A DNA stretch of 25,493 nt from a virus, in the IMG/VR virus record IMGVR_UViG_3300042988_001087, positions 1 through 25,493 of that record; one strand, given 5' to 3'. Numbering within the stretch: the first letter of the stretch is position 1; each line of letters begins with the position of its first letter. This document shows positions 7,572 through 14,861 of this stretch, in pieces. Made by a program: the position numbers and the translations under genes. Under the pieces are notes generated by a model. The model ran no database searches, had not been told where the DNA came from, and saw only the letters and a program-made list of their open reading frames with translations.

Positions 7572-8497
7572 TTTTTATTCTCCAAATACCATGTATAAGT
7601 CTTTTGTAATCCTTCTTCAAGATTGACATTATGTTTCCATCCAATTTCATTGATTTTTGACACATCCAATACTTTTCTGTGCATACCATCTGGTTTTGTA
7701 TCATCCCACTGGATTTCTCCTTGATAACCAACTATGGTCTTTACCATATCAGATAATTGTCTTATGCTAACATCTATACTAGTACCTACATTTATAAATT
7801 GAGGATTATCATAATTATTCATTAGGAAAACACAAGCATCTGCACAATCTTCAACATAAAGAAGTTCTCTCATAGCAGAACCAGTACCCCATAATGTTAT
7901 TGAAGGGTCTTTATTTAATTTTGCTTTATGAAATTTTGAAATTAATGCACTAACGACATGACTATTCTCAGAGTCAAAGTGATCACCAGGACCATATATA
8001 TTACTTGGTTGGCAAGATATAAAATTACATCTATATTGCTTGTTATATGCCTCACAAAGTTTCAAACCATAAATTTTTGATAGTGCATACATTTCATTTG
8101 TTGGTTCACATTTTCCATCTAAGAGATATTCTTCTTTCATTGGTTGTGGACAATTCTTGGGATATATGCAACTTGAACCTAAAAATAATAATTTTTTAAC
8201 TTTAGTTAAATAACTACAATCAATTACATTCAAATTTATTAAACCATTTTCAAGACCAAAACTTGCTGGTTCTCTAATGTTAGCAGCAATTCCACCAACT
8301 TTAGCAGCTGCTAAAAAAACATATTCAGCATCATGCTCCGTTAAATATGCACAAACTTCTGGTTTATTTAAGAGGTTTACTGATTTTCTTGAAGGCGCAA
8401 AGACATTCCTATAACCTTTGCTTCTAAGGTTTCTGACAATAGAAGATCCAACAAGACCACTACCACCAAATACAATAATATTACTATTTTTATCCAT
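7568..8497 (-). CDS. fcl: GDP-L-fucose synthase / GDP-L-colitose synthase (GMER/ColC type)
   Basis: A 309-aa extended short-chain dehydrogenase. GGSGLVGSSI (11-20) binds NADPH, GSSCIYPK carries the catalytic Ser with the Cys typical of GMER, and YALSKIYG contains the YxxxK pair. SCQPSNIYGPGDHFD and the later PDGMHRKVLDVSKI are characteristic of GDP-fucose synthases. These enzymes epimerise C3 and C5 and reduce C4 of GDP-4-keto-6-deoxymannose. ColC, a homologue, acts on the 3-deoxy intermediate made by ColD. The ColD two genes downstream makes either product possible; sequence alone does not decide. It overlaps gmd by 8 bases. Confidence 0.88.
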   Translation of the reverse strand: MDKNSNIIVFGGSGLVGSSIVRNLRSKGYRNVFAPSRKSVNLLNKPEVCAYLTEHDAEYVFLAAAKVGGIAANIREPASFGLENGLINLNVIDCSYLTKVKKLLFLGSSCIYPKNCPQPMKEEYLLDGKCEPTNEMYALSKIYGLKLCEAYNKQYRCNFISCQPSNIYGPGDHFDSENSHVVSALISKFHKAKLNKDPSITLWGTGSAMRELLYVEDCADACVFLMNNYDNPQFINVGTSIDVSIRQLSDMVKTIVGYQGEIQWDDTKPDGMHRKVLDVSKINEIGWKHNVNLEEGLQKTYTWYLENKK

Positions 8498-9545
8498 TTA
8501 ACATATCCTTTACTAAACCAGAGAAATCATAATTTGGTTTCCAACCTAAAACATTTCTAGCTTTAGTTGAATCGCCTAAAAGTACCTCAACTTCTGATGG
8601 ACGGAAGTATTTTGGATTAACAACGACCAATGGAAGTTCTAAAAAATTTCCAGATGCAAAAACTAATTTTTCATTGACACCATCACCAATCCATTTTACA
8701 AACTTAGACCAACCCATTTGCTCAAAGCATTCATTAATAAAATCCTTTACTGAGTATGTGGTATTGGTTGATATTACGAAATCGGCTGGTTTATCTTGTT
8801 GAAGCATAAGCCACATTGCCTCAACATAGTCTTTAGCATGTCCCCAATCTCTTTTAGCATTTAAGTTACCCAATTCAAGAGGAGCTAAAGTCCATTCACT
8901 TGATTTTAGGGTTTCCGATTGAAATTTCTTCATCCAATTAGTTATCTTTTTAGTAACGAAAGTATCGCCTCTTCTTGGAGATTCGTGGTTGAATAATATA
9001 CCATTGCAAGCAAACATATTATAAGCTTCTCTGTAGTTCCTTATAATCCATAAACCATAAATTTTAGCACAACCATATGGTGATCTAGGATGGAGAGGAG
9101 AAGTTTCAGTATAACCTGTTTCTGGCATATTATAACCCATACCACCGTATAGTTCACTTGTTGATGCTTGGTAAACTTTCGCTGTTGGACAGTGAATTCG
9201 AGCTGCTTCAAGGATATTTAATGTACCTAGTGCATCTACTTGGGCAGTATAATGTGGAAGTTCAAAACTGACTTTTACATGACTTTGTGCTGCTAAATTA
9301 TAAATTTCGTCTGGTTTAATTCTACTTATTAGCTCATTGATATTCGCTGGGTCTGTTACATCACCATAATGTATAAAAAATGTTTTATTAAACATCTTAG
9401 AAGACATTAAATGATCTATTCTATCAGTATTAATAACTGAAGATCTTCTTATTATTCCATGGACCTCATACCCTTTTTGCAAAAGAAGTTCCGTTAAGTA
9501 AGAACCATCTTGACCATTTATTCCAGTAATGAAAGCTTTTTTCAT
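8490..9545 (-). CDS. gmd: GDP-mannose 4,6-dehydratase
   Basis: A 351-aa enzyme that converts GDP-D-mannose to GDP-4-keto-6-deoxy-D-mannose. ITGINGQDGSYLTELLL near the N-terminus is the Gmd-specific dinucleotide loop. It is followed by GIIRRSS, the NLAAQSHVKVSFE block, QASTSELYGG with the catalytic Ser/Thr-Glu pair, SPYGCAKIYG (YxxxK) and NHESPRRGDTFVTKKI, all classic for the family. Length matches other Gmd proteins. The start is the ATG at 9545, 6 bases after GGAG; the frame is open 4 codons further to a GTG. It opens the GDP-6-deoxy-sugar block, supplying substrate to Fcl/ColC and ColD, and may have its own promoter in the 42-base gap upstream. Confidence 0.95.
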   Translation of the reverse strand: MKKAFITGINGQDGSYLTELLLQKGYEVHGIIRRSSVINTDRIDHLMSSKMFNKTFFIHYGDVTDPANINELISRIKPDEIYNLAAQSHVKVSFELPHYTAQVDALGTLNILEAARIHCPTAKVYQASTSELYGGMGYNMPETGYTETSPLHPRSPYGCAKIYGLWIIRNYREAYNMFACNGILFNHESPRRGDTFVTKKITNWMKKFQSETLKSSEWTLAPLELGNLNAKRDWGHAKDYVEAMWLMLQQDKPADFVISTNTTYSVKDFINECFEQMGWSKFVKWIGDGVNEKLVFASGNFLELPLVVVNPKYFRPSEVEVLLGDSTKARNVLGWKPNYDFSGLVKDMLNG

Positions 9546-9567
9546 AATATACTCCACTCAGAGTTAT

Positions 9568-9596
9568 ATTATATCAAAATGGTATTATTATTTTAA
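9568..9596 (-). promoter_or_regulatory. Candidate sigma70-like promoter before gmd
   Basis: On the minus strand, TTAAAA (9596-9591) and TATAAT (9573-9568) are separated by 17 bases, and TGA directly before the -10 box makes an extended -10. The -35 box lies inside the end of the preceding gene. It would give the GDP-sugar genes expression independent of primase. AT-richness raises the chance of a false match. Confidence 0.45.
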
Positions 9597-10298
9597 ATCT
9601 AAACCAGAAATATGATCAAATAAATCAAATGTTGGTTGTTTATCAAAACTATAAATTCTAGTTCCAATGTTTTTTGCTGATGAATTAATTGTTATTAAAC
9701 TTTTAATAATATCATTTCTAAATTCATCAAGTTCTTTTAAATATGTATCGTTTAATTCTCTTTTTTGTCTTGCATTAAATGCATAACCTTTTTTGTGATC
9801 TAAATCCATACCAGAAATATATATGGGGTTACATCCTAGAATTATGGCAAATGCAAGCATATGTAAGGCTACTGTTGCCGATGATCTATAAAATTCTGAA
9901 TAATTAGTATACCAAGATAAGAGTCTGTTTATATTTGGGGTTTGGGTTTCAAAATTATAATTTCTTTCATCGTACCTAAAATAATCAATATAAAGAGGAG
10001 GTGTTTTGTGTCTTAAATCTTCTGAATATACAGACTCAGCATAAAGTAATTTAGTATTTTTAAATTGACTATAAATCTCATGATCCTCATAAACAGACAA
10101 TTCATTATTGGCAACTATCCAATAATTTATATCAAAAGGAAGAAACTTGTACCAATAATTACAAGAAATTAAAACTGGATTTAACTTGAAGAGTTCTTCT
10201 TGAAAATATAAAGAAGAAACTAAACTCGGTCCATGTGCCATTACTAAACATGGTCTATTTTTTTCTGCATTGACTAAATTGTTTAAAAAAAGTTGCAT
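9588..10298 (-). CDS. GT42 sialyltransferase-like / DUF115-like protein
   Basis: A 236-aa protein resembling the CST (GT42) and DUF115/MptE-like fold. LVMAHGPSL (18-26) matches the NGPS nucleotide-binding loop. VLISCNYWYKF then INYWIVAN matches the following strands, and SSATVALHMLAFAIILGCNP (139-158) with IYISGMDLDH and YAFN looks much like the SGVYM..AIALG..IYLSGIDF region of Campylobacter Cst-II. The catalytic His of Cst-II cannot be placed with confidence. The start overlaps the primase stop as TAATG, so it is co-translated with a replication gene. A sialyl- or related glycosyltransferase role is inference; DUF115 proteins of other function share the core. Confidence 0.6.
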   Translation of the reverse strand: MQLFLNNLVNAEKNRPCLVMAHGPSLVSSLYFQEELFKLNPVLISCNYWYKFLPFDINYWIVANNELSVYEDHEIYSQFKNTKLLYAESVYSEDLRHKTPPLYIDYFRYDERNYNFETQTPNINRLLSWYTNYSEFYRSSATVALHMLAFAIILGCNPIYISGMDLDHKKGYAFNARQKRELNDTYLKELDEFRNDIIKSLITINSSAKNIGTRIYSFDKQPTFDLFDHISGLDLK

Positions 10299-11368
10299 TA
10301 AATACTAACCTTAGTTACTTCTTCTGCTCGCAACTTAATTAACCCGAACCTCCCAGAATAAGTATATGCTTCTATAATAGTATCACTTATATATTCAGTA
10401 GTTAGTTCTTTACAAAGTAAATCATTTGCATCTTTTATATGGGTATATGCTCTTGGTATTATAAAACATTTTTCACCCATCTGAAGTAATTTCATAGTAA
10501 GTTTTCTACCCTCTTTATCAGACCAAAAGTTATCAACACACCATATTCTCTTAGGGAATTTTGCCTTCACTGATTCAATAAAAGATTCACCTAAAGTTGC
10601 TCCACATGTTGCTATACCATTTTCAAAAGCACATGCATCTAAAGTACCTTCGCAAATGATAGTTGTTTTATCTGGTGCCGTTCTCCATAGACCCCAAAGT
10701 TCCTTACTTTCTAATTCAATACCATCAAGTTTATCTCTTAGGAACATGTATTTAGGATGATCGCCATCCCCAACTTCAACAAATAATCTTCCTTGAATGT
10801 GTATTATGTTTTCTTTTCTTTCATCAAAGAAAGGTATTCCAATATATCCACGGAGCGGACCTTTCATCATACAATAGAAGTCTTTATAAATCGCAGATGG
10901 TATTTTTCTTTTCTCAAGATATTCAATAATCCTTTTCCTCAAAACCTCTTTCTTTGCGGAATCTTGTTTTGCTTTAATAGGAAATGCATGATCTCTAAGA
11001 TATAACTTTAATTTTATATCAATCAAATCTTTACTAAAATCGGAGTTTTCTTTCACAATATGAACACCAAGACATCTCGGTTTAAAAATAGAACCATCTT
11101 TAATTGATTCTAAAATGAACGGGGTTAATTCATCGTAGCTGTCGGGATAATATTCTTTTATAAATGCTTCAAAGTTACTATTGAAACCGCAGTTATGGCA
11201 CTTAACACTATAAAAGGTTCCATATTCTCTTAAATACATTCTTTGAGAATGATCCTGACAAATAGGACATTTTGCTTTGTGAACAAAGGTACTTGAAGAC
11301 TTGACTTTTTCGGCATCAAGTCCTAAACGATAAAATATATTTTGTACAATATAATTAGGTAACTTCAT
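10298..11368 (-). CDS. 61: DNA primase (T4 gp61-like)
   Basis: A 356-aa primase that makes RNA primers together with gp41 helicase. The N-terminal zinc ribbon has CPIC (34-37) and CHNC (57-60). The TOPRIM core shows IHIQGRLF, TIICEGTLDACAFENGIA (236-253, with the catalytic Glu240) and RIWCVDNFWSD (Asp279). FENGIA and the KDANDLL segment near the end match T4 gp61 closely, and the length is close to T4's 342 aa. It follows regA after 36 bases and is coupled by TAATG to a glycan gene. There is no ideal ribosome site: AGGA is 14 bases from the ATG and lies in the 5' arm of a hairpin that reaches the start codon. Confidence 0.93.
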   Translation of the reverse strand: MKLPNYIVQNIFYRLGLDAEKVKSSSTFVHKAKCPICQDHSQRMYLREYGTFYSVKCHNCGFNSNFEAFIKEYYPDSYDELTPFILESIKDGSIFKPRCLGVHIVKENSDFSKDLIDIKLKLYLRDHAFPIKAKQDSAKKEVLRKRIIEYLEKRKIPSAIYKDFYCMMKGPLRGYIGIPFFDERKENIIHIQGRLFVEVGDGDHPKYMFLRDKLDGIELESKELWGLWRTAPDKTTIICEGTLDACAFENGIATCGATLGESFIESVKAKFPKRIWCVDNFWSDKEGRKLTMKLLQMGEKCFIIPRAYTHIKDANDLLCKELTTEYISDTIIEAYTYSGRFGLIKLRAEEVTKVSI

Positions 11369-11388
11369 AGGACTATTGTAAATCCTAT
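11367..11388 (-). promoter_or_regulatory. Hairpin over the primase start site
   Basis: In the minus-strand transcript ATAGGA pairs with TCCTAT across a 10-nt loop. The left arm holds the only AGGA ribosome-site match and the right arm holds the first two bases of the AUG. It could hold primase translation low, or bring a distant Shine-Dalgarno closer. The 6-bp stem is short and AU-rich. Confidence 0.3.
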
Positions 11389-11404
11389 TTAACTAAAGTC
11401 AAGT

Positions 11405-11806
11405 TTACTGTCTGTTGTGTCTGAATTTATGAACAATTTTAAAATCAGACTTTTCACAATGCTTAATAACATCAACTTTCTTTTTAGTAATATTGGCAAT
11501 GTCTTCAGGATTGACTGCTTTTAAAAGCTTCCACTTTTGAAGACAATAGACAATAGTATTCCTTCTAATAGCATCAAGTTTATTGAAGGTACTTGGTTTT
11601 CCTTGGAGTAAGAAAAGTTCCTTGAAATGAGCAATAACATACTCATCAGAACCATCTTCTGCTTTTTGCTTTCTTAAGTAGCAACTAGGGTAAATTACTT
11701 TTTCTTTTTTATTTACAATACCAATTCTTTCAAGATTCTCGTGTATCATGGGTTCATCAACTAATAACTCAACCTTGATACCAATTGGTAAATATTCCTC
11801 ACTCAT
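11405..11806 (-). CDS. regA: RegA translational repressor
   Basis: A 133-aa protein with the RegA pattern. ERIGIVNKKEKVIYPSCYL corresponds to T4's ERMGIANNKDKVLYQSCHI-like region, then VIAHFKELFLLQGK matches T4 IVHFKEMLRMDG, and DAIRRNTIVYCLQKW matches EVRRDSIAWLLEDW. T4 RegA (122 aa) binds mRNA at initiation sites of genes such as 44, 45 and regA itself and represses their translation. Its place after gene 62 is the same as in T4. GAGGAGG lies 4 bases before the ATG, an unusually strong ribosome site. A TATAAATA late promoter and a small hairpin lie in the leader, and upstream CCTCC could pair with the ribosome site. Confidence 0.93.
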   Translation of the reverse strand: MSEEYLPIGIKVELLVDEPMIHENLERIGIVNKKEKVIYPSCYLRKQKAEDGSDEYVIAHFKELFLLQGKPSTFNKLDAIRRNTIVYCLQKWKLLKAVNPEDIANITKKKVDVIKHCEKSDFKIVHKFRHNRQ

Positions 11807-11851
11807 AAAACCTCCTCACGAAATTAGGCAAGTGGAGGACCACTGTAGAGA

Positions 11852-11859
11852 TATTTATA
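11852..11859 (-). promoter_or_regulatory. T4-type late promoter candidate before regA
   Basis: The minus strand reads TATAAATA 45 bases before the regA ATG, overlapping the last codons and stop region of gene 62. The exact consensus supports late transcription of regA and perhaps of primase and the sugar genes. The overlap with coding sequence lowers confidence. Confidence 0.5.
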
Positions 11860-12277
11860 GTTTACCACCAAACTGTTTAACTATATCTTTTGCCCAATCT
11901 TCTCCTTTTATTTTAACATATTCTTCTGCTTCTTTGGGGGAGCATTGATAGTATTCACAAATAAAAGGAATATACTCAGACTCTTTCTTCTTTGTTGAAA
12001 CATAACGAATGAATGTTTTCTTAGGAGGAATTACATCCACGAGTATTTCATACATTTGCTTCTTATCCATGACACCTTGATATTGATTAAGCATATTAAC
12101 TATATCAATATTATCTCTATCCATAGAAAGGAACCTTAATGCCATATAATTATTAAATGCCTTAAGGTTCTCATCCTCATCAAGAAGATTTCCTTCTTTT
12201 TTGAATCTGATATCCTCTATAACCACATAAAAGGGGCTAGAGTCTTTCTTCTGCTTTTGAAGTCCCTTACTCTTCAT
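11855..12277 (-). CDS. 62: Clamp loader small subunit gp62
   Basis: A 140-aa protein, shorter than T4 gp62 (187 aa) and nearer the size of marine T4-like versions. It is assigned from position directly before regA plus a matching C-terminal pattern: ALRFLSMDRDN, then KKQMYEILVDVIPPKKTFIRY corresponding to T4's HFNYLMAAVPRGKRYGKW-like segment, then a helix ending in KIKGEDW. gp62 forms a 4:1 complex with gp44 that loads the gp45 clamp. The start overlaps the end of the upstream 380-aa gene by 11 bases. It is separated from gene 44 by two unknown genes, which is not the T4 order. Confidence 0.75.
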   Translation of the reverse strand: MKSKGLQKQKKDSSPFYVVIEDIRFKKEGNLLDEDENLKAFNNYMALRFLSMDRDNIDIVNMLNQYQGVMDKKQMYEILVDVIPPKKTFIRYVSTKKKESEYIPFICEYYQCSPKEAEEYVKIKGEDWAKDIVKQFGGKL

Positions 12278-13409
12278 TGTTTCTTACTCTCTTACCCTTT
12301 TTCTGAACAGGAGCATCATCCGATCTTGGATTAATTGCTTGTGTCATTTTAGCCATTCTATCAAGTTCCTCTGGATCTATGTCTTCATTCAAGGAACTTA
12401 AGTCTGGATTATGACCACCTTTTGATTTAATTTCAGCAATCTGCTTTTCTAACTCTGGGTCAGTTTCGGGTTGAGAGAGCGGAGTCTTGTTGCTTTCTAT
12501 TGCAGCGATATCATCTGCTGAAAGAGATGATATATTCTGACTTTGTTCGGTAAAGGTTGCTTGTGGGGGTGGTTGTTGTGGTTGCATTCCCCCTTGCATC
12601 ATCTGCATCATCATTTGCATCATTTGCATCATTTGTTGTTGATTCATATTACCCATTGGCATCTGAGGCATCTGAGGAGTCTTTATGCCACTTTGAAGAA
12701 CTTTTTTATCCTCTGCACTTACTGAACCAACTTCATTTGGATTTACTTTAGTCTCAATACCGTCTGGTATTTGTGGGGCGGCTGGTTGATATTCCCTTGC
12801 ACTAACATCGCCATAAGGATTCTTACCAACTAATTCAGCCCTTTGATTAATTGCTGATTGTTGACCAGGCAAGGATTCGCTCGCACTACCAACATAGTTC
12901 CAGCAAACACCCATACCACGGGCAAGAATAGGAAATATTTGAGAGAAGTTAGTTGCTTTAGTTGCCCTAGCAATTTCTGGCATAAATCTTCTGGTTGCTG
13001 GATTTCTTGCACCAATTGTTCTCCAAAAAACACCTTTAGCCGCATTAATATCAGGGGCAGTTACAAAAGCAAATGTCTTTATTCCTAATGGTCCAAGTTT
13101 CCTAGGGTCATTTTCACCACCACCCTCATCTCTTTCACCAGTTGATTCGTTATAAGAAAATGTTTTCTTATCCATACCAGTTGTATCAACAACTATTAAC
13201 CAAATTGCATTAATAAATTTATCATCCATATGTATTTCCTTTGTCTTTGGTATTACCTTCTCTTTGGGTATTTCTTTTTTTTGCTCGGGTGGTTTTGCAG
13301 TATCTTGTCTTATTTTAATTCTAACTCCAGGCAATTGAAAGTCATCCTCTTTGCTTGGAGCTAGAGTTTCTTTTTTAAATAATTTTTTCAACCATCCAAA
13401 CACACTCAT
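12267..13409 (-). CDS. Unknown 380-aa protein with Met/Gln-rich tract, inserted between 44 and 62
   Basis: Not recognised. Residues 1-60 are basic and low in complexity and start with an amphipathic segment (MSVFGWLKKLFKKE). Residues 61-175 look like a folded domain (FINAIWLIVVDTTGMDKKTF, later GIKTFAFVTAPDINAAKGVF and ARGMGVCWNYVGSA). Residues 175-240 are linker. A Met/Gln/Pro tract follows (about 245-285), then a charged, disordered-looking tail with acidic patches. There is no signal peptide or membrane span. The only SD-like bases (GAGGA) touch the ATG, so translation may depend on coupling to the 179-aa gene 8 bases upstream. Location in the clamp/clamp-loader operon suggests a replication or transcription accessory role, by context only. 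Confidence 0.8.
   Translation of the reverse strand: MSVFGWLKKLFKKETLAPSKEDDFQLPGVRIKIRQDTAKPPEQKKEIPKEKVIPKTKEIHMDDKFINAIWLIVVDTTGMDKKTFSYNESTGERDEGGGENDPRKLGPLGIKTFAFVTAPDINAAKGVFWRTIGARNPATRRFMPEIARATKATNFSQIFPILARGMGVCWNYVGSASESLPGQQSAINQRAELVGKNPYGDVSAREYQPAAPQIPDGIETKVNPNEVGSVSAEDKKVLQSGIKTPQMPQMPMGNMNQQQMMQMMQMMMQMMQGGMQPQQPPPQATFTEQSQNISSLSADDIAAIESNKTPLSQPETDPELEKQIAEIKSKGGHNPDLSSLNEDIDPEELDRMAKMTQAINPRSDDAPVQKKGKRVRNNEE
12594..12638. repeat. CAT/TTG microsatellite-like tract encoding Met-Gln repeats
   Basis: Imperfect tandem copies of a 9-base unit (catcatttg and variants with tgc) encode repeated Met-Met-Gln in the 380-aa gene. The tract is likely to vary in copy number between related phages through slippage. 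Confidence 0.7.
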
Positions 13410-13417
13410 TCCTCACT

Positions 13418-13957
13418 TTATGCTTCCTTAATGTCTTCTTCTCTATAATTGGACATAGGAGTTGGTTCTTTAACCTTTTGAGCAATAATATTGTCAATTT
13501 CAATCTTAAGAACAACAAGTTCCTTTAAGTCCATTTGTCCTAACTTAAACTTAAAGAACTTTGAAATAATATCATCAAATGATTTATTCTTAGAATCTGA
13601 AACAAACATAGTGGTTAAGTAACCGACCATTTCTTCAAATGGAACATCGTTTTTAATCTTCTTAGCAAATGCATCTATGCCGATAAAGAAGTTTTTATAA
13701 TTTTGTTTAGGAATCTTTGAAATCTGTTCATCGGTCAATTGACCTGTTTGTGTAAAATGTTTATCATATACATCACTAGTAAAAACCTTATCATTCGGCG
13801 GAACTGTTTGTTTGAGATTGCTATTATGCTTGTTTATAAATTCTTGATCTGCCTTTGGTAGTTTATTGAAAGGTGTAGAATTTCCTTTAGTCATATTATC
13901 AAGTTGCTTTTGGATTCTTGAAGATATTTTTTTCTTGTTATTCTTTTTTGATGGCAT
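13418..13957 (-). CDS. Unknown 179-aa basic protein in the clamp-loader operon
   Basis: Not recognised. The N-terminus is strongly basic (SKKNNKKKISSRIQKQL), as in nucleic-acid-binding tails. Residues 30-80 are polar and probably loose. Residues 85-165 look helical (YKNFFIGIDAFAKKIKND and a later FKFKLGQMDLKELVVLKIEI). The C-terminus is acidic. An AAGGAG site at the end of gene 44 precedes the ATG, with one base between the gene 44 stop and this start, so it is translationally linked to gp44. No similarity to gp62 is seen, and gp62 is found further downstream. It may be an accessory to the clamp loader or an unrelated insertion. Confidence 0.8.
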   Translation of the reverse strand: MPSKKNNKKKISSRIQKQLDNMTKGNSTPFNKLPKADQEFINKHNSNLKQTVPPNDKVFTSDVYDKHFTQTGQLTDEQISKIPKQNYKNFFIGIDAFAKKIKNDVPFEEMVGYLTTMFVSDSKNKSFDDIISKFFKFKLGQMDLKELVVLKIEIDNIIAQKVKEPTPMSNYREEDIKEA

Positions 13958-13958
13958 T

Positions 13959-14852
13959 TTAAATCTCCTTTATAATTTGGTCTATGCAATTCATGAAGTT
14001 AATCTCTGGATCTACTATTATACTATGTCTATAGAGATATTCTCCAACAATTAGTCTTAATTCTACCTTTTTAGACTCGTTTAACACACCAGCATTATCA
14101 TGGATAATCTTATAAAGTTCTGGATAATCTGCACTTCCAATAACAGTCTTACGAATCTCATCCCAATTCTTTTGTTTCAATAACTCAATAAGAGTATTGC
14201 TTACCTCGTCGCTAACACTACGGAACTTAAATACACCCGTTGCGGAACAACTTTCAAGTTCGTTGATTATCTTTCTAACATCTGGATAGTATCTCTTAAC
14301 TAATTTAATAATATCCGTAACATCACTACACTTAATTTTTTCCTTATTAAGAATCTCAGCACATCTCTTTGCAATTAACTTAGGTTCAAGTTGTTTGAAC
14401 TGAAAAGTTTGTGTTCTAGACTTGACAGGATCTATAACTTTGTTGTAATAGTTACAAGTAAGAATAAATCTACTAACCTCTATAAAGTCTTCCATGACAT
14501 TTCTTAAAGTCGCTTGCGATGCCAAAGACATATGATCAAATTCATCAAGAATAACTACTTTTAATTTACCACCAAAAGCAACTGTCGAGCAAAAATCATT
14601 AACTTTACCTCTAATAACATCAACAGAAGTTTCTTTGGATGCACTAATATAAAGTATGTCTTCGGTAATACTATTTGCCAAAATCTTTGCCATAGTGGTC
14701 TTCCCAAGACCAGCAGAACCATGAAACATTAAATGAGGTATGGACTGCTTTTCAATAAAAGATTGAAAGATGAGTTTATCTTGTTCACTAAGAAGAACAT
14801 CATCAATTTTTTGTGGTCTATACTTTTCAACCCAAGGATCGTTATTAGTCAT
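13959..14852 (-). CDS. 44: Clamp loader large subunit gp44 (AAA+ ATPase)
   Basis: A 297-aa AAA+ protein. PWVEKYRPQKIDDVLL (6-21) is the canonical clamp-loader N-terminus. GSAGLGKTT (45-53) is Walker A and VVILDEFDHMS (99-109) is Walker B with the DExD-like box. LTCNYYNKV contains sensor 1, and DPVKSRTQTF (141-150) holds the arginine finger in the SRC-like motif, with Thr replacing Cys. T4 gp44 is 319 aa. It works with gp62 to load gp45 onto primed DNA. AAAGGA precedes the ATG, 9 bases after gene 45. In T4 this initiation site is a RegA target. Confidence 0.95.
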   Translation of the reverse strand: MTNNDPWVEKYRPQKIDDVLLSEQDKLIFQSFIEKQSIPHLMFHGSAGLGKTTMAKILANSITEDILYISASKETSVDVIRGKVNDFCSTVAFGGKLKVVILDEFDHMSLASQATLRNVMEDFIEVSRFILTCNYYNKVIDPVKSRTQTFQFKQLEPKLIAKRCAEILNKEKIKCSDVTDIIKLVKRYYPDVRKIINELESCSATGVFKFRSVSDEVSNTLIELLKQKNWDEIRKTVIGSADYPELYKIIHDNAGVLNESKKVELRLIVGEYLYRHSIIVDPEINFMNCIDQIIKEI

Positions 14853-14861
14853 ATATTTCCT

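Noticed and set aside
1533-9545. Possibility that the sugar genes are host O-antigen DNA joined by misassembly
   Set aside because: The minus-strand arm is joined to phage primase by a TAATG overlap and shares its base composition and spacing style; the plus-strand arm overlaps that arm at the stop codons.
12594-12638. Short repeats considered as a CRISPR-like or regulatory array
   Set aside because: Units are 9 bases, have no spacers and stay in frame as Met-Met-Gln; it is a coding microsatellite.
12543-12751. Plus-strand open frames rich in His/Leu or Ala/Ser opposite the Met/Gln tract
   Set aside because: They are antisense readings of the CAT/TTG repeat, with repetitive composition and no ribosome site.
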